64,000 bases of DNA from JANWZL01 sp037445185 (GTDB lineage: Bacteria; Pseudomonadota; Gammaproteobacteria; Burkholderiales; Thiobacillaceae), in NCBI GenBank assembly GCA_037445185.1, contig JBBIKZ010000001.1:1-64000 (forward strand), written 5' to 3'. The position numbers and the translations under genes were made by a program. Below the pieces are notes generated by a model. It worked only from the letters and a program-made list of their open reading frames with translations, searched no databases and was not told the origin of the DNA. Numbering within the stretch: the first letter of the stretch is position 1; the number at the start of each line of letters is the position of its first letter. Below are positions 37,098-46,531 of this stretch, one piece after another.

Positions 37098-37661
37098 ATG
37101 GCGAATGAGGCCTTGTTCGTCCATCTGCCCGAGCTGACCGAGCAGCTCGGCGCGGAGCACGTGCAGGCGTTGCTCGATCGCGTCGAGGTCTTGCGCCTCG
37201 AGACGGGCACGGTGCTGATCCGCGATCAGGCCCCCATGGAGACGTTCCATCTCTTGCTGGAGGGCACGCTCGCGCTGTCCATCGAACTCGATGGCCACAC
37301 CATCCAGCTGGGCGAGCTCAAGCCCGGCAACTGGATCGGCGAGGTCGCCTATCTGTCGGGATCGCCGACGGCCTGTGCCACCGTGACGGCCACCCGCGAG
37401 GTCACGCTCGCACGGTTGTCGTATGCGGATTTCGAGGCGATGGTGGCCGAGGATCCCATCGCCGCCTGTCGGCTGATGCACGGCTTCATCCTCATGCTCA
37501 TCCGCCGCCTGCGCGTGACGGCCAACGACCCCATCCTGGATCCCGACGGCCAGTTCCACATCTACGGCGAGCTGTCGGTGCCCTGGGATGACCTCGCCCA
37601 GCATCGCCACAGCGTGCTGGATTTTCTCAAACGGCTGCTGGGGGGCGCGGATGCTGCTTAA
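37098..37661 (+). CDS. Cyclic-nucleotide-fold protein A (no DNA-binding domain)
   Basis: 187 residues from ATG 37098 (a GTG at 37089 is also possible). The cNMP beta-roll spans about 15-130, with GNWIGEVAYLSGSPTACATV at the phosphate-binding cassette. Gly and Glu are kept, but the Arg that binds the cyclic phosphate is missing, so ligand binding is doubtful. The C-terminal 50 residues are not HTH-like. It overlaps the next gene by 11 bp. Confidence 0.75.
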   Translation: MANEALFVHLPELTEQLGAEHVQALLDRVEVLRLETGTVLIRDQAPMETFHLLLEGTLALSIELDGHTIQLGELKPGNWIGEVAYLSGSPTACATVTATREVTLARLSYADFEAMVAEDPIAACRLMHGFILMLIRRLRVTANDPILDPDGQFHIYGELSVPWDDLAQHRHSVLDFLKRLLGGADAA

Positions 37662-38124
37662 GCGATTTCTGCACACGCTGCCGGGCTTCGAGCGGATGTC
37701 TGAGCAGGATGTCGAGCACATCGCGGCCGCCATGCGGGTGGACGACTATCCCGACGGCCATGTCTTCGTCTATCAGGACAAGCTGGCCAGGGAACTCTTT
37801 CTCGTCCTGGATGGCAGGGTGAGCGTGTGCCGCTATGGCAGGACGGGCAAGTACTACTGCCTCAAGACCCTGGGGCCGGGCGAATTCTTCGGCCTGCTCT
37901 CCCTCGCCGAGGGCGCGCCGTCGGAGGCCAGTTGCGTCGCGGCGGGGCCGGTGCGCGTGGCGCACCTGCCGTTCAGCGCCTTCACCCTGCTCAATCAGCC
38001 CGATTCGCAGATCGGCTGTCGCTTCCAGTTCGTCATCGCCAGCCAGCTCGCGCGCGACCTCAACGACCGTCACCGCGCATTGCGGGAACTGCTCGCCCGC
38101 ATCTACGGCGCCAAGCCGGCCTAG
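37651..38124 (+). CDS. Cyclic-nucleotide-fold protein B (no DNA-binding domain)
   Basis: 157 residues, again a lone beta-roll (about 10-125). The cassette region GEFFGLLSLAEGAPSEASCV lacks both the Glu and the Arg of cAMP/cGMP binders. Its start lies inside the preceding gene, so the two are translationally coupled and may form a heterodimer. I do not recognise a characterized pair like this. Confidence 0.75.
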   Translation: MLLKRFLHTLPGFERMSEQDVEHIAAAMRVDDYPDGHVFVYQDKLARELFLVLDGRVSVCRYGRTGKYYCLKTLGPGEFFGLLSLAEGAPSEASCVAAGPVRVAHLPFSAFTLLNQPDSQIGCRFQFVIASQLARDLNDRHRALRELLARIYGAKPA

Positions 38125-38154
38125 GCGCGGACGCCTGGCATTACGGCGCCGGGC

Positions 38155-39549
38155 TCATGGGTGGGTCCGTTCCAGTTCCAGGCGCGCGCGGGCGATGGCG
38201 GCGCGCACCTGCGCAGGGGCGGTGCCGCCCGGATGGTCACGCGCGCTGAGCGATCCCTCCAGGGTGAGGACGTCATAGACGTCCTCGGCGATCAGGCTGG
38301 AGAAGGTCTGCAGGTCGGCCAGCGGCAGTTGCGCCAAGTCGCAGCCGCTCGTTTCGGCCAGGCGTACGGCGCGTGCCACCGCCTCGTGCGCCTCACGGAA
38401 GGGCAGGCCGCGTTTGACCAGATAGTCCGCCAGATCGGTGGCGGTGGCGTGGCCTTCGACCGCGGCCCGGCGCATGGCCTCGGCGTTGACCCGGATGCCG
38501 GGCACCAGTGCGGCGAACAGGGACAGGGAATCGATGAGGGTGTCGGCGGCGTCGAACAGGGGCTCCTTGTCCTCCTGGTTGTCTTTGTTATAGGCCAGGG
38601 GCTGGCCCTTCATCAGGGTGAGCAGGGCGATCAGGTGTCCGTTCATGCGCCCCGTCTTGCCGCGCATCAATTCTGGCACGTCCGGGTTCTTCTTCTGCGG
38701 CATGATGGACGAACCGGTACAGAAGCGGTCAGGCAGGTCGATGAAGGCGAAGCGGGGGGTCATCCACAGGACGATTTCCTCCGACATGCGCGATAGGTGG
38801 GTCATGATGAGCGCCCCGGCGGCGAGGAATTCGATGGCGAAGTCGCGGTCGGACACCGCGTCCAGGGAGTTCTCGCACACCGCCTCGAAGCCCAGTTCGC
38901 GCGCGACGAACTCGCGGTCGATGGGGAAGCTGGTGCCGGCCAGTGCCGCCGCGCCGAGGGGCAGGCGGTTGACCCGCCGACGGCAGTCGGCCAGGCGCTC
39001 CGCATCGCGCCTGAACATCTCCTGCCAGGCCATGAGATGGTGGCCGAAGGTGACCGGTTGGGCGGCCTGGAGGTGGGTGAAACCGGGCATCACCGTGTCG
39101 GCATGCTGCTCGGCCTGGTCCAGCAGGGCAAGCCGGGCCTGGCGTAGCAGGGCCTGGATGCGGTCGATGGCGTCCCTCAGCCACAGGCGCACGTCGGTGG
39201 CGACCTGGTCGTTGCGCGAGCGGCCGGTGTGCAGCCGCTTGCCGGCCTCGCCGATCTTGCGCGTGAGCGCCCGCTCGATGTTGAAATGTACATCCTCGTC
39301 GTCAAGATTCCAGACGAAGCTGCCGTTATCGATCTCGGCAAGGATTTCCGAGAGCCCGCGGCGGATGTCGGCGAGATCGGCATCGCTCAGGATGCCGGTT
39401 TGGTTGAGCATGGCGGCGTGCGCGAGCGACGCCTGGATGTCGAACGGGGCCAGTCGCCAATCGAAGGGGATGGAGGCGGTATAGCGCTTGACGCGCTCGT
39501 CCACCGGTTCGCTGAAGCGTCCGGACCAGGTGGCGGCGAGGTCTGCCAT
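38155..39549 (-). CDS. argH: Argininosuccinate lyase
   Basis: 464 residues. It splits argininosuccinate to arginine and fumarate. The signature [12 protein letters not shown] and the early [13 protein letters not shown] are intact. ATG 39549 gives [14 protein letters not shown]; the longer frame is not coding. It is divergent from the LytS-like kinase. Confidence 0.96.
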   Translation of the reverse strand: MADLAATWSGRFSEPVDERVKRYTASIPFDWRLAPFDIQASLAHAAMLNQTGILSDADLADIRRGLSEILAEIDNGSFVWNLDDEDVHFNIERALTRKIGEAGKRLHTGRSRNDQVATDVRLWLRDAIDRIQALLRQARLALLDQAEQHADTVMPGFTHLQAAQPVTFGHHLMAWQEMFRRDAERLADCRRRVNRLPLGAAALAGTSFPIDREFVARELGFEAVCENSLDAVSDRDFAIEFLAAGALIMTHLSRMSEEIVLWMTPRFAFIDLPDRFCTGSSIMPQKKNPDVPELMRGKTGRMNGHLIALLTLMKGQPLAYNKDNQEDKEPLFDAADTLIDSLSLFAALVPGIRVNAEAMRRAAVEGHATATDLADYLVKRGLPFREAHEAVARAVRLAETSGCDLAQLPLADLQTFSSLIAEDVYDVLTLEGSLSARDHPGGTAPAQVRAAIARARLELERTHP

Positions 39550-39654
39550 GGGCGTGGGTTGAGGGGTTAAATTAACAGACTCAATAGACGGGCAACGGCG
39601 ACCCCTTCCGTGCAGTCGGATCGCGGGCCGCAGGCAGGAGTTCGAGGTGTGATT

Positions 39655-40674
39655 ATGCCAAACCGTACGGCTGTGCAACTGCCGGATTTTCGCAATCTGG
39701 GGGTCTTGTTGCGCGCCGCGCTGGCGGTGCAGGTGCTGGCGCTGGCGGCGGCCGTGGTCGACAGCCCGGACCTGGCCGACGTGGCTACCGCCTTTCTGGG
39801 CATGGCCGCGGTGCTGCAGCCGCCCTTGTTGCTCATGTTGCTGTTGGCCTACTTGGGCGCACCCTGGTTGCTGCGGCAGCCCTATCACCTCGGTGTCGCG
39901 GTCATCGTCATGCTGAGCGCGCTGGTCACCATGCTGTGGCACATGGTGTTGCATCTGCGCTTTCCGGACACCGAGCAGGGCAGCGTCATGCGCGCGGTGC
40001 TGCTATCAGGCGGGACCACGCTTGCGGTGGTGGCCTATTTCGATTGGCGCCACCGCGTGCTCTCCCCCGCGCTGGCGGAGGCGAGGCTACAGGCGCTGCA
40101 ATCGCGCATCCGGCCGCACTTCCTCTACAACAGCCTGAACACCGTCCTGTCCCTCGTGCGTCACTCCCCAAGCCAAGCCGAGGAGGTACTGGCCAATCTG
40201 GCCGATCTGTTCCGTGTACACATGGCGGACAACCGGCAGCTCTCCCCCCTGTCCAGGGAGATCGAACTCGCCCGCGCCTATGCGGGGCTCGAGCAGATCC
40301 GCCTCGGCGAGCGGCTGAAGCTGACCTGGAAGGTCGACAACGCGCCCGCCGATGCCCTGCTGCCGCCCCTGGTGCTGCAGCCGCTGCTGGAGAATGCCAT
40401 CTATCACGGCGTGGAGGGCAGCCCGTCCGGTGGCGAGGTGCGTGTGGACGTCTTCGCGCGCGACAACCAGCTCCATCTGGTCTTGCGTAACCCCACCCAG
40501 GCGGGGGGCGAGCGTCGCGGTGGCAATCGCATGGCCCTGTCCAATATCCGCGAGCGACTGGCCCTGCACTTCGACGCCGATGCCCGTCTGACCACCCACG
40601 AGGTGGCGGGGGAATTCATCGTGCAGGCGGTGATGCCGTTGCGCCGGGGGACGCCGGATGCAGCCGCAAGCTGA
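39655..40674 (+). CDS. LytS/AlgZ-type sensor histidine kinase
   Basis: 339 residues. Four membrane helices (about 20-140) precede a His_kinase domain with the His in [16 protein letters not shown] and a HATPase end ([16 protein letters not shown]). It pairs with the overlapping LytTR regulator downstream. The argH | kinase | regulator | hemCD order is that of AlgZ/AlgR loci. Confidence 0.9.
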   Translation: MPNRTAVQLPDFRNLGVLLRAALAVQVLALAAAVVDSPDLADVATAFLGMAAVLQPPLLLMLLLAYLGAPWLLRQPYHLGVAVIVMLSALVTMLWHMVLHLRFPDTEQGSVMRAVLLSGGTTLAVVAYFDWRHRVLSPALAEARLQALQSRIRPHFLYNSLNTVLSLVRHSPSQAEEVLANLADLFRVHMADNRQLSPLSREIELARAYAGLEQIRLGERLKLTWKVDNAPADALLPPLVLQPLLENAIYHGVEGSPSGGEVRVDVFARDNQLHLVLRNPTQAGGERRGGNRMALSNIRERLALHFDADARLTTHEVAGEFIVQAVMPLRRGTPDAAAS

Positions 40675-41470
40675 GCCCACGCCGGCTGTTCCCGCCGCGG
40701 CACAGGCCGGGGCGCTGCAGACAATGGCTGCCGCCGCTTCACCTGTGCGGATCCTCATCGCCGATGACGAGCCCCCGGCCCGGCAGCGGCTGCGCGACCT
40801 GCTGTCGGATGCGGCGCAGCAGTATCCGAATCGGGTGGTAGGCGAGGCGGGCAACGGTCTCGAGGCGATCGAGCAGGTGCTCGCCTGTCAACCCGATGTC
40901 GTGCTGATGGACATCGAGATGCCGGGTATCAACGGCCTTGAGGCGGCACGTCATCTGCTCAGTATGCCCCGCCGCCCGGCCGTGGTGTTCGTCACCGCCC
41001 ACGATGAATTCGCGCTCAAGGCCTTCGAGGTGCGTGCCCTCGACTATCTGATGAAGCCGGTGCGTCTGGCCAGGCTCACCGAGGCCCTCGCCCGCGTGCG
41101 GCCGCTGCGGCCCGAGGACGCCGAGGCGCTCGCGCCGCGTCGGCACTTCTGCTCGACCGAGCGGGGGCGGGTCTGGCTGGTGCCGGTGGAGGACGTGCTT
41201 TACCTGCGCGCCGAGCTGAAATACGTCACCGCCCGCACCCGGCAACGGGAATACCTGCTCAACGAGTCCCTCGTGCACCTGGAGCAGGAGTTTTCCGGTG
41301 ACTATCTGCGCATCCACCGCAATTGCCTGGTGGCGCGTCGGCATCTGGCCGGTTTCGAACGCGTCGGCGAGGGCGAGGAGCAGCGCTGGGTCGCCGTGCT
41401 TAAGGACTGGCCGGAGCGCTTGCCGGTCTCGCGCCGACAGCAGCACGTCATCCGCGAATTCAGGGGTTGA
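40658..41470 (+). CDS. LytTR-family response regulator (AlgR-like)
   Basis: 270 residues. A disordered Pro/Ala start (1-28), a receiver (IADDEPPARQRL, phospho-Asp in VVLMDIEMPGING) and a C-terminal LytTR DNA-binding domain (FCSTERGRVWLVPVEDVLYL, YLRIHRNCLVAR). It overlaps the kinase gene by 17 bp. Target genes cannot be told from here. Confidence 0.92.
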   Translation: MQPQAEPTPAVPAAAQAGALQTMAAAASPVRILIADDEPPARQRLRDLLSDAAQQYPNRVVGEAGNGLEAIEQVLACQPDVVLMDIEMPGINGLEAARHLLSMPRRPAVVFVTAHDEFALKAFEVRALDYLMKPVRLARLTEALARVRPLRPEDAEALAPRRHFCSTERGRVWLVPVEDVLYLRAELKYVTARTRQREYLLNESLVHLEQEFSGDYLRIHRNCLVARRHLAGFERVGEGEEQRWVAVLKDWPERLPVSRRQQHVIREFRG

Positions 41471-41509
41471 CCGCCGGCGCCAAGCCCTGGTCAGGGGGGT
41501 GGCAACGCC

Positions 41510-42028
41510 TCAGGAGGCGCCCGCCGGGGCAGCCTGCACGGGCAGCGAACCGGTCGTCGCGCCAAGACGGGCCAGGGCCTCCTCGATGGCGAGATCGAGC
41601 TCGTAGCCGTAATGGTCCACCGTCGTGATCCCCACCATGGGCTTGGTGAGGGGTTGTCCCTGATGGTCGAACAGCATGACCGTGGGGACCAGGTAGACGC
41701 CCAGTCGTTTGGCGAACTCGCCCTGGGTGATGCGTTTGCCGTCGAAGTCGCGCAAGGCCTGGCCGCTGCGGGTCTGCACGCGGCGCATGACCAGCTTGCG
41801 TTGATAGTCCGGGTTGCGGCTGGTGGGGATGAGCACCTCGTTCAGGGCCAACTCGCAGTAGGGACAGCGGGCGGCGACGAAGACCACCAGCACGGCGGCC
41901 CCTTTGGCACGGGCCTCGGCAGCGTCTTGCTGCAGATCGCGCGCGAAGGGCACGCCCTCGCTCGCCAGGGCGGCCGGCACGCCCCATGCTACAATCCAAG
42001 CCAGCAAGGCCAGCCATCTCGCCATCAT
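41510..42028 (-). CDS. Periplasmic thioredoxin-like protein (SoxW/DsbE-like)
   Basis: 172 residues. A signal peptide (about 1-23) is followed by a thioredoxin fold with a CPYC redox motif in [15 protein letters not shown] and a cis-Pro loop [13 protein letters not shown]. It is likely a periplasmic thiol reductase. The partner is unknown. It is tail-to-tail with the LytTR gene and divergent from hemC. Confidence 0.85.
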   Translation of the reverse strand: MMARWLALLAWIVAWGVPAALASEGVPFARDLQQDAAEARAKGAAVLVVFVAARCPYCELALNEVLIPTSRNPDYQRKLVMRRVQTRSGQALRDFDGKRITQGEFAKRLGVYLVPTVMLFDHQGQPLTKPMVGITTVDHYGYELDLAIEEALARLGATTGSLPVQAAPAGAS

Positions 42029-42100
42029 CGCTCACACATCTGCGTCGCGCCGAAACGAGGATCATACGGATTGGCAAACGGTTCCCAGAATAGTGCAAAC

Positions 42101-43033
42101 ATGCCGCAACGCCTGGTGATTGCGACACGGGAAAGCCAGCTCGCTATGTGGCAGGCAAAGCACATCCAGACCCGCCTGAGCGACCGCCATCCCGCGCTGG
42201 AGGTGGCGCTGCTCGGCATGACTACGCGGGGGGACCAGATCCTCGATGCGCCCCTCGCCCGCATCGGTGGCAAGGGGCTGTTCGTCAAGGAGCTGGAGCA
42301 GGCCATGCAGGATGGTCGGGCCGATCTGGCCGTCCACTCCATGAAGGACGTGCCCATGGACCTGCCCGCGGGTTTCGTCCTGGCGGCCATCACCGCGCGG
42401 GAGGATCCGCGCGATGCCTTCGTCTCCAACCGCTATCGGGGTCTGAGCGAACTGCCCGCCGGCGCGCGTGTGGGCACCGCCAGTCTGCGTCGCCAGGCCC
42501 AGATCCGTGCCGCCCACCCCGGCCTGGTGGTCGACACCCTGCGCGGCAACGTCAACACCCGGCTGCGCAAGCTGGACGAGGGGCAATACGACGCCATCAT
42601 CCTCGCCGCCGCCGGCTTGAAGCGCCTTGGGCTCGCGCATCGCATCGCCGCCCTGCTCTCGCCCGAGGAGAGCCTGCCCGCCGTGGGCCAGGGCGCGCTG
42701 GGCCTGGAGACCCTGACGGCGCGCGAGGATGTGGCGGCACTGCTCGCCTGCCTCAACGACGCCGAGACCGCCGCCTGCGTGCGCGCCGAACGGGCCATGA
42801 GCCGGGCGCTGCAGGGCGGCTGTCAGGCGCCCATCGGCGGCTATGCCCGTGTCGAGGGCGGCCGACTGCGGCTCGCCGCTTTCGTCTCCGACCTGGAAGG
42901 GGTGCGCTTCTACCGCGCCGAGGACTGGGGCGAGACGGGCGACCCCGAGGCGCTCGGTGTGCGCGTGGCCGAGGCGCTGCTCGCCCAGGGGGCGGATCGG
43001 GTGCTGGCGGAACTCGTCCATCGCGCGTCCTGA
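42101..43033 (+). CDS. hemC: Hydroxymethylbilane synthase
   Basis: 310 residues. It joins four porphobilinogens. [16 protein letters not shown], the [15 protein letters not shown] segment and the dipyrromethane-cofactor Cys in [13 protein letters not shown] are present. ATG 42101 matches the usual [12 protein letters not shown] start. First gene of the hem operon. Confidence 0.96.
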   Translation: MPQRLVIATRESQLAMWQAKHIQTRLSDRHPALEVALLGMTTRGDQILDAPLARIGGKGLFVKELEQAMQDGRADLAVHSMKDVPMDLPAGFVLAAITAREDPRDAFVSNRYRGLSELPAGARVGTASLRRQAQIRAAHPGLVVDTLRGNVNTRLRKLDEGQYDAIILAAAGLKRLGLAHRIAALLSPEESLPAVGQGALGLETLTAREDVAALLACLNDAETAACVRAERAMSRALQGGCQAPIGGYARVEGGRLRLAAFVSDLEGVRFYRAEDWGETGDPEALGVRVAEALLAQGADRVLAELVHRAS

Positions 43034-43052
43034 GCGAGGCCGGAGGGGTGCC

Positions 43053-43835
43053 GTGAATCCGTCCCGCCCTCTGACCGGGGTCGGTGTGCTGGTGACCCGC
43101 CCGCAGGGACAGGCCCGGCGCTTCATGGCGCGCATCGTCGGCTTGGGCGGCGAGGCCTGGTGGCTGCCCGGCCTGGAGATCGTGCCCCCCACGGACATGA
43201 CCGGCTTTCTCCAGGTGGTGGACGCGCTGGAGGACCTCGACTGGGTGGTGTTCGTCAGTCCCACCGCCGTGGAACAGTCCTGGCCGGCCATCGCCGCGCG
43301 CGGCGGCCTGCCGGCCAGGGTGCGGGTGGCGGCCGTCGGCCGAGGCAGCCGGCGCGCGCTCGGCGAGCGGGGCGTGCCGGACGTCCTCGTCCCGGAAGGG
43401 CAGGCGGACAGCGAGCATCTGCTCGCCCTGCCCGAGCTGCAGCACCTCGCCGGGCAGCGGGTCGCCCTGTTCCGTGGCGAAGGGGGGCGCACCCTGCTGG
43501 CGCAGACCCTGGCCGCCCGCGGTGCCGAGGTGCTGCATGCCGTGTGCTATCGGCGCGTGCTGCCCAGCGCGGAGGTCGCGCCGGTCCTGCGCGCCTGGCA
43601 GGCTGGGCGGATCCAGGCGGTCACCGCCTTCAGCCGCGACAGCCTGGACGGCCTCCTCATTCTGCTCACCCCTGCCGGCAGCGAACTGTTGTGCGACACC
43701 CCGCTGTTCGTCCCCCATCCCCGCATCGCCGAGCATGCCCGCGCGCTGGGCATCGAGCGGACCTATGTCACCCCGGCGGGGGAGGACGGCGTGTTGCAGG
43801 CCCTGACGGAGCACTTCGCCCATGTCCCAACCTGA
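43053..43835 (+). CDS. hemD: Uroporphyrinogen-III synthase
   Basis: 260 residues, GTG start after GGAGGGG. It inverts ring D and closes the macrocycle. Motifs: VLVTRPQGQARRFMARI, DWVVFVSPTAVE and VTAFSRDSLDGLL. It overlaps hemX by 14 bp. Confidence 0.92.
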   Translation: MNPSRPLTGVGVLVTRPQGQARRFMARIVGLGGEAWWLPGLEIVPPTDMTGFLQVVDALEDLDWVVFVSPTAVEQSWPAIAARGGLPARVRVAAVGRGSRRALGERGVPDVLVPEGQADSEHLLALPELQHLAGQRVALFRGEGGRTLLAQTLAARGAEVLHAVCYRRVLPSAEVAPVLRAWQAGRIQAVTAFSRDSLDGLLILLTPAGSELLCDTPLFVPHPRIAEHARALGIERTYVTPAGEDGVLQALTEHFAHVPT

Positions 43836-44940
43836 GACAGCCGCAGGCAGTGAGCCCATGGCGACGCAGCCGACGCAGGCCGCAGCGGATGCCGGCGGGC
43901 GCGGTGCCGCCGCCCCGGCGGCGGCACAGCCGGTCGCGCAGCATGCGCCGCAGCCTCGCCACGCCTGGCTCAACCCCGCCCTGGTGCTGGCGGTCGTGGC
44001 CGTGCTGGCCGTACTGGCCGTGGCCTGGAACACCCTCAACCGGCTGCAGGACATGGAGCTGCAACTGGCCCGACGCATCGGCGAGTTCGACGCGGCCGGC
44101 CGCGAGGCGCGCAACGCGGCGCGGGATGCCAACGCCATTCTGAGCGATCTGACCGCGCGGCTCTCCGCCCTGGAAAATCGCGCCCAGGAGGCGCAGAACC
44201 AGCAGCTGGCGCTGGCCGCCATGTACCAGGAGCTGGCGCGCAGCCAGGACGAACGGGTGGTGGCCGATATCGAGCAGACCCTGCTGCTGGCGCAGCAGCA
44301 GCTCAAGCTGGCGGTCAACGTGCGCGCCGCGCTGATCGCCCTGGAGGCGGCCGAGGCGCGGCTGGCCCGTCTGGGCAAACCCCAGTTCAGCAGTCTTCAG
44401 GAGGCCATCGGCCGCGACATCGCCCGGCTCAAGCTGCTGCCGGCGGCCGACATCGCCGGCATCAATGCCCGGCTGGACGTGCTGGTGCAGAACGTGGACA
44501 AACTCAAGTTGGACACCGACCTCACCCCCGCCGAACCCGCCTCGGTGCCACCCGCCGCGGCGGGACGCTGGCAGCGGCTCTGGCAGGAGACCTGGAGCGA
44601 GCTCAAGCAGCTGGTGCGGGTGCGGCGTATGGACAAGACCGACCCTGCCCTCTTGGCGCCCGAGCAGGCCTGGTTTCTCAGGGAGAATTTGAAGCTGAGG
44701 CTGCTGGCCGCGCGGCTGGCCATGCTCAACCGCGATGAGGAGACCTTCAGGAACGATCTGGCCATCGCCCAGGATTGGGTGCAGCGTCATTTCCATGCGC
44801 AGGATGCCCTCACGAGGTCGATGTTGGCGAGTCTGCGCGAGCTGGCGTCGCTGCCCGTCGCCCAGCAGGAGGCCGATTTGACCGACAGCATCAAGGCCTT
44901 GCGTGGCCTGCGCTTCGACCACGAGGACGGGGCAGGGTGA
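43822..44940 (+). CDS. hemX: HemX family membrane protein
   Basis: 372 residues. A disordered Ala/Pro start, one membrane helix (about 53-72, LVLAVVAVLAVLAVAW) and a long coiled coil (about 80-150) lead to a periplasmic helical domain. It is historically mislabelled as uroporphyrinogen methyltransferase; there is no methyltransferase motif. It lies between hemD and hemY, as usual. Confidence 0.9.
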   Translation: MSQPETAAGSEPMATQPTQAAADAGGRGAAAPAAAQPVAQHAPQPRHAWLNPALVLAVVAVLAVLAVAWNTLNRLQDMELQLARRIGEFDAAGREARNAARDANAILSDLTARLSALENRAQEAQNQQLALAAMYQELARSQDERVVADIEQTLLLAQQQLKLAVNVRAALIALEAAEARLARLGKPQFSSLQEAIGRDIARLKLLPAADIAGINARLDVLVQNVDKLKLDTDLTPAEPASVPPAAAGRWQRLWQETWSELKQLVRVRRMDKTDPALLAPEQAWFLRENLKLRLLAARLAMLNRDEETFRNDLAIAQDWVQRHFHAQDALTRSMLASLRELASLPVAQQEADLTDSIKALRGLRFDHEDGAG

Positions 44941-45503
44941 TGCGTGTCCTGTTCTGGTTCGTCCTGCTGGCGGCCCTGGCGCTGGCCTTGCTCCTGCTGC
45001 TGCGGGCCGATCACGGCTACGTCCTGGTGGTCTTCCCGCCGTGGCGGGTGGAGTTGTCGGTCGCCCTCGTGCTCGGCCTGCTGATCCTCTCCCACGTGCT
45101 GTTCTACCTCTTGGTGCGGCTCGCGCGCACGACGCTGCGTCTGCCCAGGGACGTCCGATCCTGGCGCGCACGCCGACGGCGCGGCCTGGCCGAGGACGCC
45201 CTCACACGCGCCATCGGGGCCCTGCTGGCGGGCCAGTCCGCCCATGCCCTCAAGCTCGCGCGACAATCGATCGAGCACAGCCCCCTTCCCCTCGCCGCCC
45301 TGGTCGGTGCCCGTGCGGCCCTGGCCATGGGGGAGATCGAGGCGGCGCAGGCCCTGCTGGACAAGGTCGACACCGACCAGGGCGAGTTGGTCGCGGCGCG
45401 TCAGGCGCTCGCCCGGGAACTGGATCGCAACGGGGTCGCGCCGCCCGCCCAGGACAAGCCGGCGCTATCGCCCGGCACGGTTCAGGCCGACGGCCCGCTC
45501 TGA
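44940..45503 (+). CDS. hemY: HemY, truncated to about half length
   Basis: 187 residues, where HemY is normally near 390-400. The N-terminus is intact: two membrane helices (about 4-22, 38-62), the conserved HGYVLVVFPPWRVELSVAL and the basic RLPRDVRSWRARRRR loop. One TPR-like stretch follows, then a low-complexity tail (PPAQDKPALSPG) and a stop. The C-terminal TPR half is absent, and the opposite-strand reductase gene starts within the last 22 bp. This looks like a deletion. The retained part could still be membrane-inserted. Confidence 0.8.
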   Translation: MRVLFWFVLLAALALALLLLLRADHGYVLVVFPPWRVELSVALVLGLLILSHVLFYLLVRLARTTLRLPRDVRSWRARRRRGLAEDALTRAIGALLAGQSAHALKLARQSIEHSPLPLAALVGARAALAMGEIEAAQALLDKVDTDQGELVAARQALARELDRNGVAPPAQDKPALSPGTVQADGPL

Positions 45504-46501
45504 TAGTCGAACGCGTCGGAATAGAATTCCTCCGCCGGCAGCCCCCGGGCCAGAAAATCGCGCCGCGCCGCCGCCACCATGACCGGCGCGCCGCAGGCAT
45601 AGACCTGATAGCCCGACAGGTCGGGGAAATCTGCCAGCACGGCCTCGTGCACGTGGCCGGTGCGCCCGGTCCAGTGCTCCTCCGGCAGGGGGGCCTGGAT
45701 GACGGGGATGAAGCTGAAGTTGTCGTGCGCCTGCTGCCAGCGCGCGGGCAGCTCCGGCATGTACAGGTCGCGCACGGCGCGCGCCCCCCAGTACAGCACC
45801 ATCTGCCGGTCGACGTGGTGGTGGAAGGCGTGGGTGAGGATGCTCTTGATCGGCGCGAAGCCGGTGCCGCCGGCGACGAAGATCGCCGGCTTGTCCGACT
45901 CGCGCAGGAAGAAGCTGCCCAGGGGGCCCTGGATGCGCAGGATGTCCTTCACCTTCATCACGTTGAAGATGTGGTCGGTGAAGAAGCCGCCCGGCACGTG
46001 CCGCGCGTGCAGTTCCAGGAGGGCATCCTCCTCCGGCGCGTTGGCGAGCGAGAAGCTGCGCCGCCTGCCGTCCTTGAGCAGGAAGTCGATGTATTGGCCG
46101 GGCAGGAACTGCAGCCGCTCGCTCGCGGGCAGTTTCAGCCAGATGCCCATGACGTCGTGGCAGAGCCGCTCCAGGCGCTCCACCCGGCAGGGCAGGGTCT
46201 TGACCGGGATGTCCTTGACGGCGGTGACCTCGCGCGCCTCGATGACCAGGTCCTCCAGCGGCTTGGCGCAGCAGAGCAGGGCGTAGCCCTGTTTCCTGTC
46301 CTCGGCGGTGAGCGTGCCCTCCTGGGCCTCGCCGTAGTCCACCCGCCCGGCCAGGATCTTGCCCTTGCAGGCGCCGCAGGCACCGTTGCGGCAACCGTAG
46401 GGCAGACTGAGGCCCGCCTCCAGCGCCGCCTCGAGCACGGTCTGGCCGCCTTGCACGCTAAACTGATGGCCGCTGGGCTGTATGGTCACCTGGTAAGACA
46501 T
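45482..46501 (-). CDS. [2Fe-2S]/FAD/NAD(P)H oxidoreductase (CDP-6-deoxy-glucoseen reductase family)
   Basis: 339 residues. A plant-type ferredoxin domain (CRNGACGACKG, then LLCCAKP) precedes an FAD domain (RRRSFSLANAP) and an NAD domain (VAGGTGFAPIKSI, YACGAPVMV). It passes electrons from NAD(P)H through FAD to the cluster. Family names refer to sugar deoxygenation or monooxygenase reductases. The partner is not adjacent, so the role is open. Confidence 0.88.
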   Translation of the reverse strand: MSYQVTIQPSGHQFSVQGGQTVLEAALEAGLSLPYGCRNGACGACKGKILAGRVDYGEAQEGTLTAEDRKQGYALLCCAKPLEDLVIEAREVTAVKDIPVKTLPCRVERLERLCHDVMGIWLKLPASERLQFLPGQYIDFLLKDGRRRSFSLANAPEEDALLELHARHVPGGFFTDHIFNVMKVKDILRIQGPLGSFFLRESDKPAIFVAGGTGFAPIKSILTHAFHHHVDRQMVLYWGARAVRDLYMPELPARWQQAHDNFSFIPVIQAPLPEEHWTGRTGHVHEAVLADFPDLSGYQVYACGAPVMVAAARRDFLARGLPAEEFYSDAFDYQSGPSA

Positions 46502-46531
46502 CCGTCCATCCTCTAAAAAAAAGACACTCGA

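Noticed and set aside
43822..44940. Uroporphyrinogen-III C-methyltransferase label for hemX
   Set aside because: The protein is a membrane-anchored coiled coil with no SAM-binding motif; the label is a historical misannotation.
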